A stretch of 64,000 nt of DNA from Acidobacteriaceae bacterium (GTDB taxonomy: Bacteria > Acidobacteriota > Terriglobia > Terriglobales > Acidobacteriaceae). The position numbers and the translations under genes were made by a program. Below are positions 21,611 through 30,590 of this stretch, one piece after another; the first letter of the stretch is position 1; each line of letters starts with the position of its first letter. The stretch spans positions 89,807 through 153,806 of the forward strand of contig PLXE01000071.1 of NCBI GenBank assembly GCA_003151335.1. The letters run 5' to 3'. The notes under the pieces were generated by a model. The model worked only from the letters and a program-made list of their open reading frames with translations, had not been told where the DNA came from and did no database searches.

Positions 21611-22622
21611 GCTTAACCCCGGTGATGAACCAGACGTCCTGGTAAACTTTTTTCGACTTTATGCTGCGAAAGCCGCACGATCTCAGCGCTTCGACCATTT
21701 GTCCGCGAGTTGCCAATCCGAAACCCGACCCGACAAAGTGCGTAGCCAGGCGGTCCAACGGACTAGTGCCGTCGTCTGAAACATAACGGTCCACGAGAAC
21801 CACCAAACCATCCGGAGGCAGTTTTTCGTAAGCCTGCTGTAGGAGTCCGCTTGATATCGGACCTATGTCACAGAACATGATTACGTCGTAGCCGGCGGGC
21901 AGCCCCCGGTGTATGTCTCCCGCCTGCGTGCGGATTCGGCGGGACAGTTTTGCTCGGCGCACGTTCCCGGCTGCAATTCTGCACACCGGTGCAATGTCGA
22001 GAATGCAAGCCTGCAAGTGCGGGTTCTTCTTAGCGTTAGCCAGCGCAATCGACATCACGCCGGAGCCGCCGGCGACGTCCAGTACTTTGCGGTGCTGCGA
22101 AAGATCGAGATAACCCGCCAGCGCCTCGGCATCCCCCTGGTGCAGGTGGAACAGCATCTGGGTGAAGTCTTCCGCCTCGCGCGGGTCCCGCTTCATACCT
22201 TCCAAGTAATCAGGCTGGGCGCGGCCCTTGATCTGGTAATCTCTTTTGCCCGAGGCCAGGGCCTGCTCCAGAACGGTGAGCGTCTCGTAGTCGCCGACGC
22301 ACTCCTTGGAGTACTGCCGCGTCCAGTAGATGGAGCGCTCGTCGATGAAGTACTTCTCCGCAAACGCCGTGTTCCGGTAGCTGTCGTTCTTTTTGCGCAG
22401 CAGTCCCAGCGAGGCCATCACGTTAAGAAAGGGCAAGAGGTAGAGTTTGTGGAGCTTGAGGGACTTCCCGATCTGCGCGGCGGTCATGGGTTTGTCGTGC
22501 AAGGCGCGAAACAGTTGCAGCCTCTCCGCCGCGATGATCAAGCGCGAGAGGATGAAGGCCCTCTGTATGTCAATTTTCGCCAGGACGCGTTTGGGGAACT
22601 TGTCGAGGGTAGGTACTTCCAT
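21546..22622 (-). CDS. winged-helix SAM-dependent O-methyltransferase
   Basis: A methyltransferase of about 358 residues of the hydroxyneurobilin/acetylserotonin O-methyltransferase type. The N-terminal winged-helix dimerisation domain covers about 15-110 (SRLIIAAERLQLFRALHDKPMTAAQIG), and the Rossmann methyltransferase domain starts at about 170 with motif I VLDVAGGSGVMSIALAN. The C terminus after VYQDVWFITGVKP is a proline-rich tail encoded by DNA antisense to the SDR gene, which may mean the natural stop was lost. Starts at 22622 (ATG, AGGTGG upstream) and 22634 (GTG) are both possible; the ATG is preferred. The acceptor substrate cannot be told. Confidence 0.8.
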   Translation of the reverse strand: MEVPTLDKFPKRVLAKIDIQRAFILSRLIIAAERLQLFRALHDKPMTAAQIGKSLKLHKLYLLPFLNVMASLGLLRKKNDSYRNTAFAEKYFIDERSIYWTRQYSKECVGDYETLTVLEQALASGKRDYQIKGRAQPDYLEGMKRDPREAEDFTQMLFHLHQGDAEALAGYLDLSQHRKVLDVAGGSGVMSIALANAKKNPHLQACILDIAPVCRIAAGNVRRAKLSRRIRTQAGDIHRGLPAGYDVIMFCDIGPISSGLLQQAYEKLPPDGLVVLVDRYVSDDGTSPLDRLATHFVGSGFGLATRGQMVEALRSCGFRSIKSKKVYQDVWFITGVKPTSSSASAFPRPRPVFVAPSG

Positions 22623-22703
22623 CCGAGAGACCACCTGGGCTGGTCGTTGGGGCCGGCGCCAGCACGCCGCTTCATCCGGGTCCGGGAAGTTTCAATCTAA
22701 ATG

Positions 22704-22798
22704 CGCCACAGAGACACTTACCGCACGAAGTCGTTTGGGTTGACACCCGTTTTCTCTAGCTGAGAATGCGCTCCTCGTGCCTCGGTATCTCTGTGGCG
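22704..22798. repeat. family-2 palindromic repeat, copy 2 (95 bp)
   Basis: Perfect 11-base terminal inverted repeats, CGCCACAGAGA and TCTCTGTGGCG, lie between the methyltransferase start and the asnA stop. Confidence 0.65.
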
Positions 22799-22807
22799 AA
22801 CCCGATG

Positions 22808-23935
22808 CTAGTTCAATACATGAATGTTCTTCTTCTCGCACATCTCCTTCAATACTTTCGGCCACACGGTTACGCTGACTTCGCCGAGATGCGCTTTGCG
22901 CAGCAACAGCATCAGGGTCCGTGACTGTCCGATGCCGCCGCCCACGCTCAACGGAATCTCGTGATTCACGATGGCCTTGTGGTAGGGGAAATTCAGGAAA
23001 TCGAGCTGGTTGGTCAATTCCAGTTGTTTCTTGAGCGATTCCGCGTTGACGCGGACGCCCATCGACGTCAGCTCATGGCGGCGGTGCGTCACCGGGTTCC
23101 ACACCAGAATGTCGCCGTTCAGCCCGTGCCGCACGTGGCCATCATCCTTGGTTTCCGTGACCCAGTCGTCGTAATCGGCGGCCCGCATCTCGTGCGGGTA
23201 GCCATCTTTCAGCGTCCAGCCAATGCCGATGATGAACACCGCCGGATATTTCTGCAGGATGGAGGTCTCGCGCTGCTTGCGCGGCAGGTCGGGATACATG
23301 TCGAGAATCTCTTCGGCGTGCAGGAAGGTAAGCTCCTCCGGCAAATTGGGATATCTGGAATCTTTGAGTTGCGGGAAAAGCTCCTGCGCGTGGCGCTCGG
23401 CGCCGACGATGACCTTCCAGATCTTGCTCACGACTTCCTTCAAGAAGCTCAGGCTGCGCTGGTCAGGCGTGATCACGCGCTCCCAATCCCACTGATCGAC
23501 GTAGGCGCTGTGATCGTGATCGAGGAAGTAGTCTTTGCGGACGGCGCGCATATCGGTGCACAGCCCTTCGCCCGGTTGCAGGTTGAATTGCTTCAACGCC
23601 ATCCGCTTCCACTTGGTTGCGGCCTGCACTACCTGGGCGTTGATGGGGTGCTTGTCGCGATCGTTGGAGATGTGGAATTGGATCGGAGTGCGCGATCCAT
23701 CCCGGTCAAGATAGTCATTAACCCCGGTTTCCTCGTCCACGATCAGAGGCACGGTGACCATCATCAGGTTCAATTCTTTGCAGAGGTTTGCTTCGATATA
23801 GTTTTTCAGCTCGAAGATTGCCTTCTGGGTTTCTTTGGGTGACAGCAGCGAGCTGTAATCCGCCGGAAGCACACGTTCCAACTCTGTGTAATCGCCAATT
23901 CCGGGGCCAGCCAGGTCTGCTTTTTTGTCCGCCAT
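22808..23935 (-). CDS. asnA: ammonia-dependent asparagine synthetase AsnA
   Basis: A 375-residue aspartate-ammonia ligase that makes asparagine from aspartate, ammonia and ATP in the cytoplasm. It has the class II aminoacyl-tRNA-synthetase-like fold: ELNLMMVTVPLIVDEETGVNDYLDRDG and PIQFHISND at the N side, LCTDMRAVRKD and YVDQWDWE in the core, and PLSVGGGIGQSRTLMLLLRKAHLGEVS near the C terminus. E. coli AsnA is 330 residues; this one has about 40 more, mostly in the N terminus and a middle insertion (DLPRKQRETSILQKYP region). The ATG at 23935 follows GAGGAGAACTGC. A CRP-like palindrome lies about 113 bases upstream. Confidence 0.95.
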   Translation of the reverse strand: MADKKADLAGPGIGDYTELERVLPADYSSLLSPKETQKAIFELKNYIEANLCKELNLMMVTVPLIVDEETGVNDYLDRDGSRTPIQFHISNDRDKHPINAQVVQAATKWKRMALKQFNLQPGEGLCTDMRAVRKDYFLDHDHSAYVDQWDWERVITPDQRSLSFLKEVVSKIWKVIVGAERHAQELFPQLKDSRYPNLPEELTFLHAEEILDMYPDLPRKQRETSILQKYPAVFIIGIGWTLKDGYPHEMRAADYDDWVTETKDDGHVRHGLNGDILVWNPVTHRRHELTSMGVRVNAESLKKQLELTNQLDFLNFPYHKAIVNHEIPLSVGGGIGQSRTLMLLLRKAHLGEVSVTVWPKVLKEMCEKKNIHVLN

Positions 23936-24287
23936 GCAGTTCTCCTCACTATGCGGTCGACGTGGCGGCAGCAAGTTGTCTGCCGTGGAACGAATCGGTT
24001 AGCGCACGTCGCCAACCCAATGAAAACACCAGGCGGGCACGAAGGCAGTAACGTACGTCACGTAGATGTGTGCGATGGAGGGGGCGATCTTGTTGGGAAG
24101 CCGAGGGGGACAAACGGCCCGGGCGTCACGCCCTTTGGGAATTCGTCACAAATCCGGGCCCAATCGGAATTGTCGCCCATTACCCCGCACTTCCTCTAAA
24201 CTAAATGGGCAACAAAGTCCGGCGATTTCCCGGTTCCTCGTATCATGGCTCAGCACAGCGCATCCAAGCCATAAGGAGAACGAGCGA
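23936..24287. other. divergent intergenic region asnA / glgB
   Basis: It contains the CRP-like palindrome at 24048-24061. The open frame that extends glgB upstream through this region has no ribosome site and no family similarity, so I treat it as non-coding. Confidence 0.4.
24048..24061. promoter_or_regulatory. CRP/FNR-like site GTAACGTACGTCAC
   Basis: It is identical to the palindrome at 17645 except for one base, including the CGTACG centre. It could serve asnA (113 bases away) or glgB (227 bases away). Confidence 0.4.
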
Positions 24288-26204
24288 ATGGCACCTACGG
24301 CGTCTGGGGAGCAGGCTTCAACGCTTCTGACCAGCTTCGACCTTCATCTGTTCAATGAAGGCAAACACAACCGGCTATTCGAGAAGTTTGGCGCGCACCT
24401 GACCGAGCTCGATGGCAAGCAGGGCGCGTACTTCGCGGTGTGGGCGCCCGATGCCGAACGCATCTCGGTGGTCGGCGACTTCAACGGCTGGAGTGCGGAC
24501 TCGCACCCCATGACTCCGCGGGGAAGCTCGGGAGTTTGGGAGGCCTTTCTGCCCGGGCTGGGCAAGGGCACGGTGTACAAGTACCACATCCGTTCGCGGT
24601 ATCAGATGTATGAAGTGGATAAGGCCGACCCTTACGGCTTCTACCACGAAGTGCCACCGCGCACTGCCTCGATTGTCTGGGACCTCGATTACGAGTGGAA
24701 CGACGGCGAGTGGATGCGCACCCGCCACGAGCACAACAAGTTCGATGCGCCCATCTCCATCTACGAAGTGCATCTCGGGTCGTGGATGCGGGTTCCCGAA
24801 GAGGGCAACCGCTCGCTGACCTATCGCGAACTCGCCCCCAAACTGGCGGATTACGTCCACGACATGGGGTTCACCCATGTCGAGTTCATGCCAGTGATGG
24901 AGCATCCGTTCCGCGGATCGTGGGGATACCAGGTCACCGGCTATTACGCTCCCAGCGCGCGCTTCGGAACGCCCCAGGATTTCATGTACCTGATGGACTA
25001 TCTGCACCAGCGTGGCATCGGCGTGTACCTCGATTGGGTACCATCGCATTTTCCCAACGATCAACACGGCCTGGCTTACTTCGACGGCACGCACTTGTAC
25101 GAGCACGCCGACCCGCGCAAGGGTTTTCATCCCGACTGGAAGTCGGCGATCTTCAACTACGACCGCAACGAGGTGCGCGGCTTCCTGCTGAGCAATGCAA
25201 TGTTCTGGCTCGATCGCTATCACGCCGACGGGCTGCGCATGGATGCCATCGCGTCCATGCTCTACCTCGACTACTCGCGAAAAGCGGGCGAATGGATTCC
25301 CAACGAGTTTGGCGGCCGCGAGAACCTGGCCGCCGTGTCGTTGCTGAAAACCGTGAACACCGACGCTTACCAGGCCTTTCCCGACATTCAAACCATTGCG
25401 GAGGAATCAACCGCGTGGCCGATGGTTTCGCGGCCAACCTACATTGGAGGACTCGGCTTCGGCATGAAGTGGGACATGGGCTGGATGCACGACTCCCTTC
25501 TCTACATGTCGAAAGATCCCATCCATCGCAGATATCACCATAACAAGCTGAGCTTCCGCGGACTGTACATGTTCACTGAGAATTTCGTGCTCCCGCTGTC
25601 GCATGACGAGGTGGTGCACGGCAAGGGTTCGCTGTTCGGCAAAATGGCGGGAGACCACTGGCAGAAGTATGCCAACCTGCGCCTGCTATTCGGCTACATG
25701 TTCACCCAGCCGGGCAAAAAGCTGTTGTTCATGGGCTGCGAGATTGCCCAATGGAGCGAATGGAACCACGACGGCAGCGTGGACTGGCATGCGCTGGGGC
25801 ACGCTCCTCACCTGGGAGTGCAACGCTGGGTCCGCGACCTGAATACGTTTTACCGCGGCGAACCGGCACTCTACGAGACTGACTTCATGCCCGAAGGCTG
25901 GCGCTGGATCGACGCCGACGACACCGACAACAGCGTGCTGACCTACATGCGGCTTCGCAAGGATGGCACCGGTCCGGTCGTGATGGCCTGTAATTTCACC
26001 CCAGTACCGCGGCGCGGCTACCGCGTCGGCGTCCCTCACGAAGGACACTGGCACGAAGTGTTGAACAGCAATGCCGCCATTTACGGCGGCACCGACGAAG
26101 GCAACCTGGGAGGATGCGACACCGATGCGGTCCCTACTCACGGACAGGGCCATTCCTTGCTGCTCGACATTCCGCCGCTGGGGATTGTGATTTTCAAGCA
26201 ATAG
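24288..26204 (+). CDS. glgB: 1,4-alpha-glucan branching enzyme GlgB
   Basis: A 638-residue glycogen branching enzyme that makes alpha-1,6 branches in glycogen. A CBM48 domain covers about 45-125 (YFAVWAPDAERISVVGDFNGW), the GH13 barrel follows, with VYLDWVPSHFPND, the nucleophile Asp319 in GLRMDAIAS, the acid/base glutamate of IAEEST (372-373) and LPLSHDEVVHGKGSL; a C-terminal beta domain ends the chain. It lacks the extra N-terminal module of the 728-residue E. coli enzyme, as do many GlgB proteins. AAGGAG precedes the ATG at 24288. It is not in a glycogen operon; the nearest neighbours are unrelated. Confidence 0.95.
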   Translation: MAPTASGEQASTLLTSFDLHLFNEGKHNRLFEKFGAHLTELDGKQGAYFAVWAPDAERISVVGDFNGWSADSHPMTPRGSSGVWEAFLPGLGKGTVYKYHIRSRYQMYEVDKADPYGFYHEVPPRTASIVWDLDYEWNDGEWMRTRHEHNKFDAPISIYEVHLGSWMRVPEEGNRSLTYRELAPKLADYVHDMGFTHVEFMPVMEHPFRGSWGYQVTGYYAPSARFGTPQDFMYLMDYLHQRGIGVYLDWVPSHFPNDQHGLAYFDGTHLYEHADPRKGFHPDWKSAIFNYDRNEVRGFLLSNAMFWLDRYHADGLRMDAIASMLYLDYSRKAGEWIPNEFGGRENLAAVSLLKTVNTDAYQAFPDIQTIAEESTAWPMVSRPTYIGGLGFGMKWDMGWMHDSLLYMSKDPIHRRYHHNKLSFRGLYMFTENFVLPLSHDEVVHGKGSLFGKMAGDHWQKYANLRLLFGYMFTQPGKKLLFMGCEIAQWSEWNHDGSVDWHALGHAPHLGVQRWVRDLNTFYRGEPALYETDFMPEGWRWIDADDTDNSVLTYMRLRKDGTGPVVMACNFTPVPRRGYRVGVPHEGHWHEVLNSNAAIYGGTDEGNLGGCDTDAVPTHGQGHSLLLDIPPLGIVIFKQ

Positions 26205-26218
26205 CTGCGACCCGACCT

Positions 26219-26773
26219 TTAGCTCTTCACGAAGTTGAGCGAGGCCGAGTTCATGCAGTAGCGCAAGCCGGTGGGTTTGGGGCCGTCATCGAAGAGGTGG
26301 CCCAGGTGCGCGTCACACTCGACGCACCGCACCTCCGAGCGCTCCATGCCGATGCTGCGGTCGCTGTTGACCTTGACGTTCTCTTTGGCAATGGGCGCCC
26401 AGAAGCTGGGCCAGCCCGTGCCCGAGTCGAACTTGGTCTCCGAGCTGAACAGGGCATTCTTGCAGCACACGCAACGGAAAATCCCCTTGGCGTGCAGCTC
26501 CCAATACTGACCGGTGAAGGCGCGCTCGGTCCCCGCCTGCCGGGTCACGTTAAATTGCTCAGGCGCTAGTTGCGCGCGCCATTCGGCATCGCTCTTGACC
26601 ACTTTCTTGACGCGCTCGGGGCCGATCTTTTCTCCCGAATCCTTGAACTCCACCACCTCGACATAATCCGCGGCGGGCGCGGCGTTTGATTCTTTATCGT
26701 TCAACACGCTCATAAACGCTACTCCAGACAGGGTTAGAAAAGCTGTTTTGAGAAAATTTCGACGGTCACTCAT
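26219..26773 (-). CDS. msrB: exported peptide-methionine (R)-S-oxide reductase MsrB
   Basis: A 184-residue MsrB that reduces methionine-R-sulfoxide in oxidised proteins. The N terminus [17 protein letters not shown] is a twin-arginine-like signal, so it probably acts outside the cytoplasm. The catalytic domain has the zinc cysteines C101/C104 and C150/C153, WPSFWAPI, and the catalytic C173 in [11 protein letters not shown]. It follows msrA on the same strand with a gap of 28 bases, so the pair covers both sulfoxide diastereomers from one transcript, driven by the ECF-like promoter in front of msrA. Confidence 0.95.
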   Translation of the reverse strand: MSDRRNFLKTAFLTLSGVAFMSVLNDKESNAAPAADYVEVVEFKDSGEKIGPERVKKVVKSDAEWRAQLAPEQFNVTRQAGTERAFTGQYWELHAKGIFRCVCCKNALFSSETKFDSGTGWPSFWAPIAKENVKVNSDRSIGMERSEVRCVECDAHLGHLFDDGPKPTGLRYCMNSASLNFVKS

Positions 26774-26801
26774 ATTGATGGACCTGCCCGTTTCAAGTTT
26801 C

Positions 26802-27485
26802 TCAGTTTCCGGCGATTGACGCGCGATACAGATTGGGAAACTGCTGTTGAAGGTTCGCCACCTTCGGTAAATCGTTGTACTTGATATACGGGTTGTCAGG
26901 ATGAAGCGTGGCGTAGTTCTGGTGGTAAGCTTCCGCCGGATAAAACGCCTTCAGCGGCGCCACCTGGGTCACGATCGCATGCGGGAAGAGTTTGGCCTGG
27001 TCCAACTGCGCGATGTAGGCCTGCGCAATGTGCTTCTGCTGATCGCTGCTGTAGAAGATCACCGAGCGATACTGCGTCCCTGTGTCCGGCCCCTGGCGGT
27101 TCAACTCGGTGGGATCATGCGCGACGGAGAAAAACACCTTAAGCAGTTGCCCATAGGAAACCTTGGCGGGATCGTAAACCACCTTCACCGACTCGGCATG
27201 TCCCGTAGTCCCGGTGCTGACCACTTCATATTCGGCGGCGATGGAAGGGCCGCCCGAGTAGCCGGAAGTGGCGCTGACGACGCCTTTCACATGCTGGAAA
27301 ACCGCTTGCACACCCCAGAAACATCCGCCGGCAAAAACGGCGGTCTCCTGAGTGCTCTCCGCTGGGGTTGATTCATCGGCGGCGGGATTGGGCAGAACTG
27401 CAGCGCTTCTCTCACCCGCGATCGCAAAAATGATTGCGCACAGCAATAAAGAAGAAACCAGGAGACTGAAACGAGACTTCGACAT
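26802..27485 (-). CDS. msrA: exported peptide-methionine (S)-S-oxide reductase MsrA
   Basis: A 227-residue MsrA. A hydrophobic signal segment ([19 protein letters not shown], about 6-24) precedes the catalytic domain, whose nucleophile is Cys55 in [10 protein letters not shown]. The family motifs [16 protein letters not shown] and the [19 protein letters not shown] loop are intact. The ATG at 27485 is chosen because GAGAGG lies six bases upstream; another ATG two codons earlier would leave no spacing. It acts in the envelope with MsrB, encoded next. The promoter elements at 27527-27555 are shared with the molybdopterin oxidoreductase gene at 31.5 kb. Confidence 0.95.
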   Translation of the reverse strand: MSKSRFSLLVSSLLLCAIIFAIAGERSAAVLPNPAADESTPAESTQETAVFAGGCFWGVQAVFQHVKGVVSATSGYSGGPSIAAEYEVVSTGTTGHAESVKVVYDPAKVSYGQLLKVFFSVAHDPTELNRQGPDTGTQYRSVIFYSSDQQKHIAQAYIAQLDQAKLFPHAIVTQVAPLKAFYPAEAYHQNYATLHPDNPYIKYNDLPKVANLQQQFPNLYRASIAGN

Positions 27486-27526
27486 AACCATCCTCTCTCG
27501 GATTCTGCTCCGAGGCCCTCCTAACG

Positions 27527-27555
27527 TTAGAGTCGCAATTGGCGCAAAAGTTACA
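27527..27555 (-). promoter_or_regulatory. ECF-sigma-like promoter of msrAB
   Basis: Read on the minus strand: TGTAACTT (27548-27555), 16 bases, TCTAA (27527-27531). This lies about 40 bases upstream of the msrA start. The same boxes with the same spacing occur at 31544-31572. Confidence 0.6.
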
Positions 27556-27666
27556 CACAATCCAGAGCTGCGTTGGGGCCGTTACCAAATCACCATTTAG
27601 AGTACGCAACCGCGGGGCTATCGGATTGCAGACCTCGCCGCCGAAACAGGACCTGCTTTTCTATCT

Positions 27667-27814
27667 GTCATCCTGAGCGACCCCGAACGTCGTGAGGGGG
27701 AGTCGAAGGACCCCCATTGCTGCCAGAAATCACAGAGAGTGAGTGAGCCGGATAGGGTTCCTTCGACTCCTCGTCCGGTCGCCGCGGCGACCGGATTCGT
27801 CGCTCAGGATGACA
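27667..27814. repeat. MITE-like palindromic repeat, family 1, copy C (148 bp)
   Basis: It has the same GTCATCCTGAGCG / CGCTCAGGATGAC ends as the other copies and the inner GTCGAAGGACCC / GGTTCCTTCGAC pair, with CCAGAAATCACAG in the centre as in copy A. The rest of 27556-27934 shows no gene. Confidence 0.85.
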
Positions 27815-27934
27815 GAGGGGAGGTTTTTTTCATCTCTATGGGTTGGCCGCAGGCCCATGTGGCAGCTCAAGATGACACCCAAGACACAACTTGCCTGAAC
27901 CAAAACCGTGCGCTCGCGCGTCCTATCCTGTGTC

Positions 27935-28693
27935 ATGAAAAAAGCTTTTCACGTACTGATCGCTTCCGTCGTTTTCGGCCTGTGCTTTTTCCCGCGCGCC
28001 TGGGCGCAGACTCCCGTTGTAGTGGAGCTGTTCACCTCGGAGGGCTGCTCCAGTTGTCCGCCCGCCGACGCGCTGCTGGTCCAACTGAGCCAGAAGACTC
28101 CGCCCGGAGTGGACCTCATCCTCCTGGGCGAACATGTTGATTACTGGAACCACGATGGATGGAGCGATCGCTTCTCCTCGTCGCAATTCAGCCAGCGGCA
28201 GAGCGATTATGAGGAGCATCTTCATGTGGCTGGGCCGTACACCCCGCAGATGGTAATCGACGGCCATCTCCAGTTTGTCGGAAACGATGTCGCAGCTTTG
28301 CAGCACAATCTTGAGTTGGCGGCGACCCAGCCGAAAATCGCGCAGGTGTCATTGCAGTGGGAAGCCGGCGACCATCTGAAGATCGCGGTGCAGGCCCCGG
28401 AGAAAACGCATGCCCACGTTTTTCTGGCCGTGACCGAGGACGGACTGACAACCGCGATCGCTGGCGGCGAGAACAGCGGCCGGACCTTGCAACATGCGGC
28501 GGTCGTGCGGGAGTTGCGAGAGCTGGGCAGCGTGAAAGACGGATCGTTTGAGAAGACCGTCGAGGCCGCTCCACACTCCGGCTGGAACGCCGCCAATCTT
28601 AAAGTCGCGGTGTTGATCCAGGATGGCGACGGTGGTCCGATCATAGGCGCAGCCCCACTGCATTACCCACCATCGACGGCGGCAGCACCATGA
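27935..28693 (+). CDS. exported DUF1223 thioredoxin-like protein
   Basis: A 252-residue secreted protein of the DUF1223 family. A signal peptide (VLIASVVFGLCFFPRAWA) is followed directly by VVELFTSEGCSSCPPADALL, with the CSSC pair of a thioredoxin-like fold, then EHVDYWNHDGWSDRFSS and YTPQMVIDGHLQFVGND, all typical of the family. A redox or metal-handling role is likely but unproven. The second half (residues 140-250) is a beta domain. The ATG at 27935 gives the better signal peptide; no strong ribosome site is seen. A hairpin separates it from the following panE-like gene. Confidence 0.85.
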   Translation: MKKAFHVLIASVVFGLCFFPRAWAQTPVVVELFTSEGCSSCPPADALLVQLSQKTPPGVDLILLGEHVDYWNHDGWSDRFSSSQFSQRQSDYEEHLHVAGPYTPQMVIDGHLQFVGNDVAALQHNLELAATQPKIAQVSLQWEAGDHLKIAVQAPEKTHAHVFLAVTEDGLTTAIAGGENSGRTLQHAAVVRELRELGSVKDGSFEKTVEAAPHSGWNAANLKVAVLIQDGDGGPIIGAAPLHYPPSTAAAP

Positions 28694-28703
28694 GGACCTG
28701 TTT

Positions 28704-28738
28704 CCCACCCTTTCGCCAAAGGAGGCGAAAGGATGGGG
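28704..28738 (+). terminator. hairpin after the DUF1223 gene
   Basis: CCCACCCTTTCGCC pairs with GGCGAAAGGATGGGG around a short loop, 11 bases past the stop codon. There is no T tract, so termination is uncertain. Confidence 0.45.
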
Positions 28739-28774
28739 CACCCAGTGTCGTATAGTCGTTGCGGAGGCGCTGCG

Positions 28775-29653
28775 ATGAGACATGCAATCCTGGGAGCCGG
28801 AGCAATAGGCGGGCTGGTTGGAACTGTGCTGGGTTCGCTGGGTGAAGATATCACCGTGATCGTCCGGCCAGACAAACTGGCGGGCTATCCCGACACGCTG
28901 ACACTGGAACGGCCGTCGGGCACGATCACTGCGCCGGCGAAAGCCGTGGCCCGACTGACGCAGCCCGTCGATGTGCTGTGGGTCGCGACCAAGACCTACC
29001 AACTGCAGGCCGCGCTCGAAGCCGTGGAGGCGACGCCCGGCACTGTGGTTCCTCTGCTGAACGGCATCGACCACGTCGCGGCGTTGCGTTCTCGCTTCGG
29101 GCACGACCACGTGGTTCCCGCAACCATTGCGGTGGAGGCCGAGCGGGTTGCTCCCGGGCGCTTCGTTCAGCGCTCGCCATTCGTTCGCTTCAACCTGGGC
29201 GCCGGCTTGGAGCCCCTGCTGGGACCGATGGTCGTGCGGCTGACGGATCTGGGATTCACCTGCCAGTTGATCCTGAACGAGCAAACCTTGCTGTGGAGCA
29301 AGCTGTGCTTCCTGGCGCCCTTGGCGTTGGTGACTTCAGCGGCGGGGAAAAATAAGGGCGAGTTTTATGCTGACGCGGCCTGGAAGGGAAAATTCGATTC
29401 TGCGGTCGCCGAGGCCTGCGCGGTGGCCAAGGCCGATGGAGCGGAGGTCAACCTCGCGAAGCTGCAGGAGACGTTCGACGGTTTGCCGCCGGCCATACGC
29501 AGTTCCATGCAGAAAGACCTTGCCGCGGGAAGGCAACTCGAACTCGATGCCATCGGCGGCCCCATCGTGCGCGGAGGTAAACGCTACGGCATAGCCGTTC
29601 CGACGACCAACGCGCTGATCGCTACCATCAACGCCGCGGCTTATAGCAAATAA
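28775..29653 (+). CDS. ketopantoate reductase family protein (PanE/ApbA-like)
   Basis: A 292-residue NAD(P)-dependent 2-dehydropantoate 2-reductase homologue. The N-terminal Rossmann domain starts with HAILGAGAIGGLVGTVL and the family's NG motif appears as VVPLLNGIDH. The C-terminal helical domain carries the catalytic lysine region LLWSKLCFLAPLALVTS and the SSMQKDLAAGRQLELDAIGGPIVR signature. PanE reduces ketopantoate to pantoate on the way to pantothenate and CoA, but the family is broad and other 2-ketoacid substrates are possible. GGAGG precedes the ATG at 28775. No other pan genes are nearby. Confidence 0.85.
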   Translation: MRHAILGAGAIGGLVGTVLGSLGEDITVIVRPDKLAGYPDTLTLERPSGTITAPAKAVARLTQPVDVLWVATKTYQLQAALEAVEATPGTVVPLLNGIDHVAALRSRFGHDHVVPATIAVEAERVAPGRFVQRSPFVRFNLGAGLEPLLGPMVVRLTDLGFTCQLILNEQTLLWSKLCFLAPLALVTSAAGKNKGEFYADAAWKGKFDSAVAEACAVAKADGAEVNLAKLQETFDGLPPAIRSSMQKDLAAGRQLELDAIGGPIVRGGKRYGIAVPTTNALIATINAAAYSK

Positions 29654-29695
29654 TCTTCGAAGGCGCAGGGGTCCTTCGACTCCGGCAAAAATTAT

Positions 29696-29872
29696 TCACC
29701 ACGGAGACACGGAGGACACGGAGAAAATCCGATAGAAGACGAGAACTCTGTGTCCTTAGTGGTAAATGATTTTCGACGGCGAAGGGACGAAATCAACCCC
29801 TGGATCACGGAGATCACAGAGAAAACTCGATAAAAAATGAGAACTCCGTGATCTCCGTGCCTCCGTGGTGAA
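29696..29872. repeat. family-2 palindromic repeats, two tandem copies
   Basis: Two head-to-tail units, each starting with a CACGGAG-type word (TTCACCACGGAGACACGG; TGGATCACGGAGATCACAG) and ending with its inverted counterpart (CTCTGTGTCCTTAGTGGT; CTCCGTGCCTCCGTGGTG). It ends 8 bases before the cytochrome b561 stop. A truncated family-1 word (GGTCCTTCGACTCC) lies at 29670. Confidence 0.7.
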
Positions 29873-29880
29873 TACGATTC

Positions 29881-30579
29881 TTACTCCACGTATTCGGGAT
29901 CGCGCTTCCATCCGGTGACCATGGAATAGAAGTTATTCCACCCGTGCAGAAGGACCATGATCAGGTGGCCGGGGATGAAGGCCAGAAATCCGCACATAGA
30001 CAGGAAGTGCCAGATGCGCGCGTAATGGAAACCGCCCATCAGCCAGGCCAGCCACCAGAATTGATCGGGTTTGTAGAGCACCAGGCCGGTCAGCGTCGAG
30101 AGCACACCGAAGAAAACGGTGGACGTGTAAGCCAGCTTCTGGAGCGGGTTGTAGGCAGCGTCAACCGGTGGCTTTGGTCCGAAGAAAAAGTAATAGCGCG
30201 CCATCGGCCAAACCCCTTTGATGTCGCGCGCAGTGAACAATACCTGCCGCCAATGGCCGGTGGCGAGCTGGTAGATCACGTACAGCAAGCCGCTTCCCAC
30301 GAAAATCCACATGAAAGTGAAGTGCCACTGCAAGGCGCCGCCCAGCCAGCCGCCGAGCGTGATCAGGCGGGGAACGTCGAGCAAGTTTTTCTGCGGAATC
30401 TTGGGACCGAAACTGGGAAAGGCGCGGAAGATCTGCAGACCGGTGCCCACCAGCACCAGCACCGCCACCGCGTTCACCCAGTGGGCGAAGCGCACCACCC
30501 AGGGATGCTCATAAGCTAGGGTGAGCGGAGCAGCGACTTCCGCCACACTTTGTTTTCGCACATTCACAGTCGTTGCCAT
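29881..30579 (-). CDS. di-heme cytochrome b561-type membrane subunit
   Basis: A 232-residue integral membrane protein of the Ni,Fe-hydrogenase/thiosulfate-reductase cytochrome b family, with four hydrophobic segments and histidines suited to bind two hemes: H33 (FAHWVN), H86 (WHFTFM), H191 (WHFLSM) and H205 (PGHLIM). It starts 11 bases after the molybdopterin oxidoreductase stop, with GAGG before the ATG, so the two are an operon. The likely role is to link the periplasmic molybdenum enzyme to the quinone pool, as MsrQ/YedZ or SorB-type partners do, although this is the b561 family and not the YedZ family. Confidence 0.88.
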   Translation of the reverse strand: MATTVNVRKQSVAEVAAPLTLAYEHPWVVRFAHWVNAVAVLVLVGTGLQIFRAFPSFGPKIPQKNLLDVPRLITLGGWLGGALQWHFTFMWIFVGSGLLYVIYQLATGHWRQVLFTARDIKGVWPMARYYFFFGPKPPVDAAYNPLQKLAYTSTVFFGVLSTLTGLVLYKPDQFWWLAWLMGGFHYARIWHFLSMCGFLAFIPGHLIMVLLHGWNNFYSMVTGWKRDPEYVE

Positions 30580-30590
30580 CCGTGCCTGCC

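Noticed and set aside
24066..24287. In-frame N-terminal extension of glgB
   Set aside because: It has no ribosome site and no family-like sequence; AAGGAG and the conserved start of the domain support 24288.
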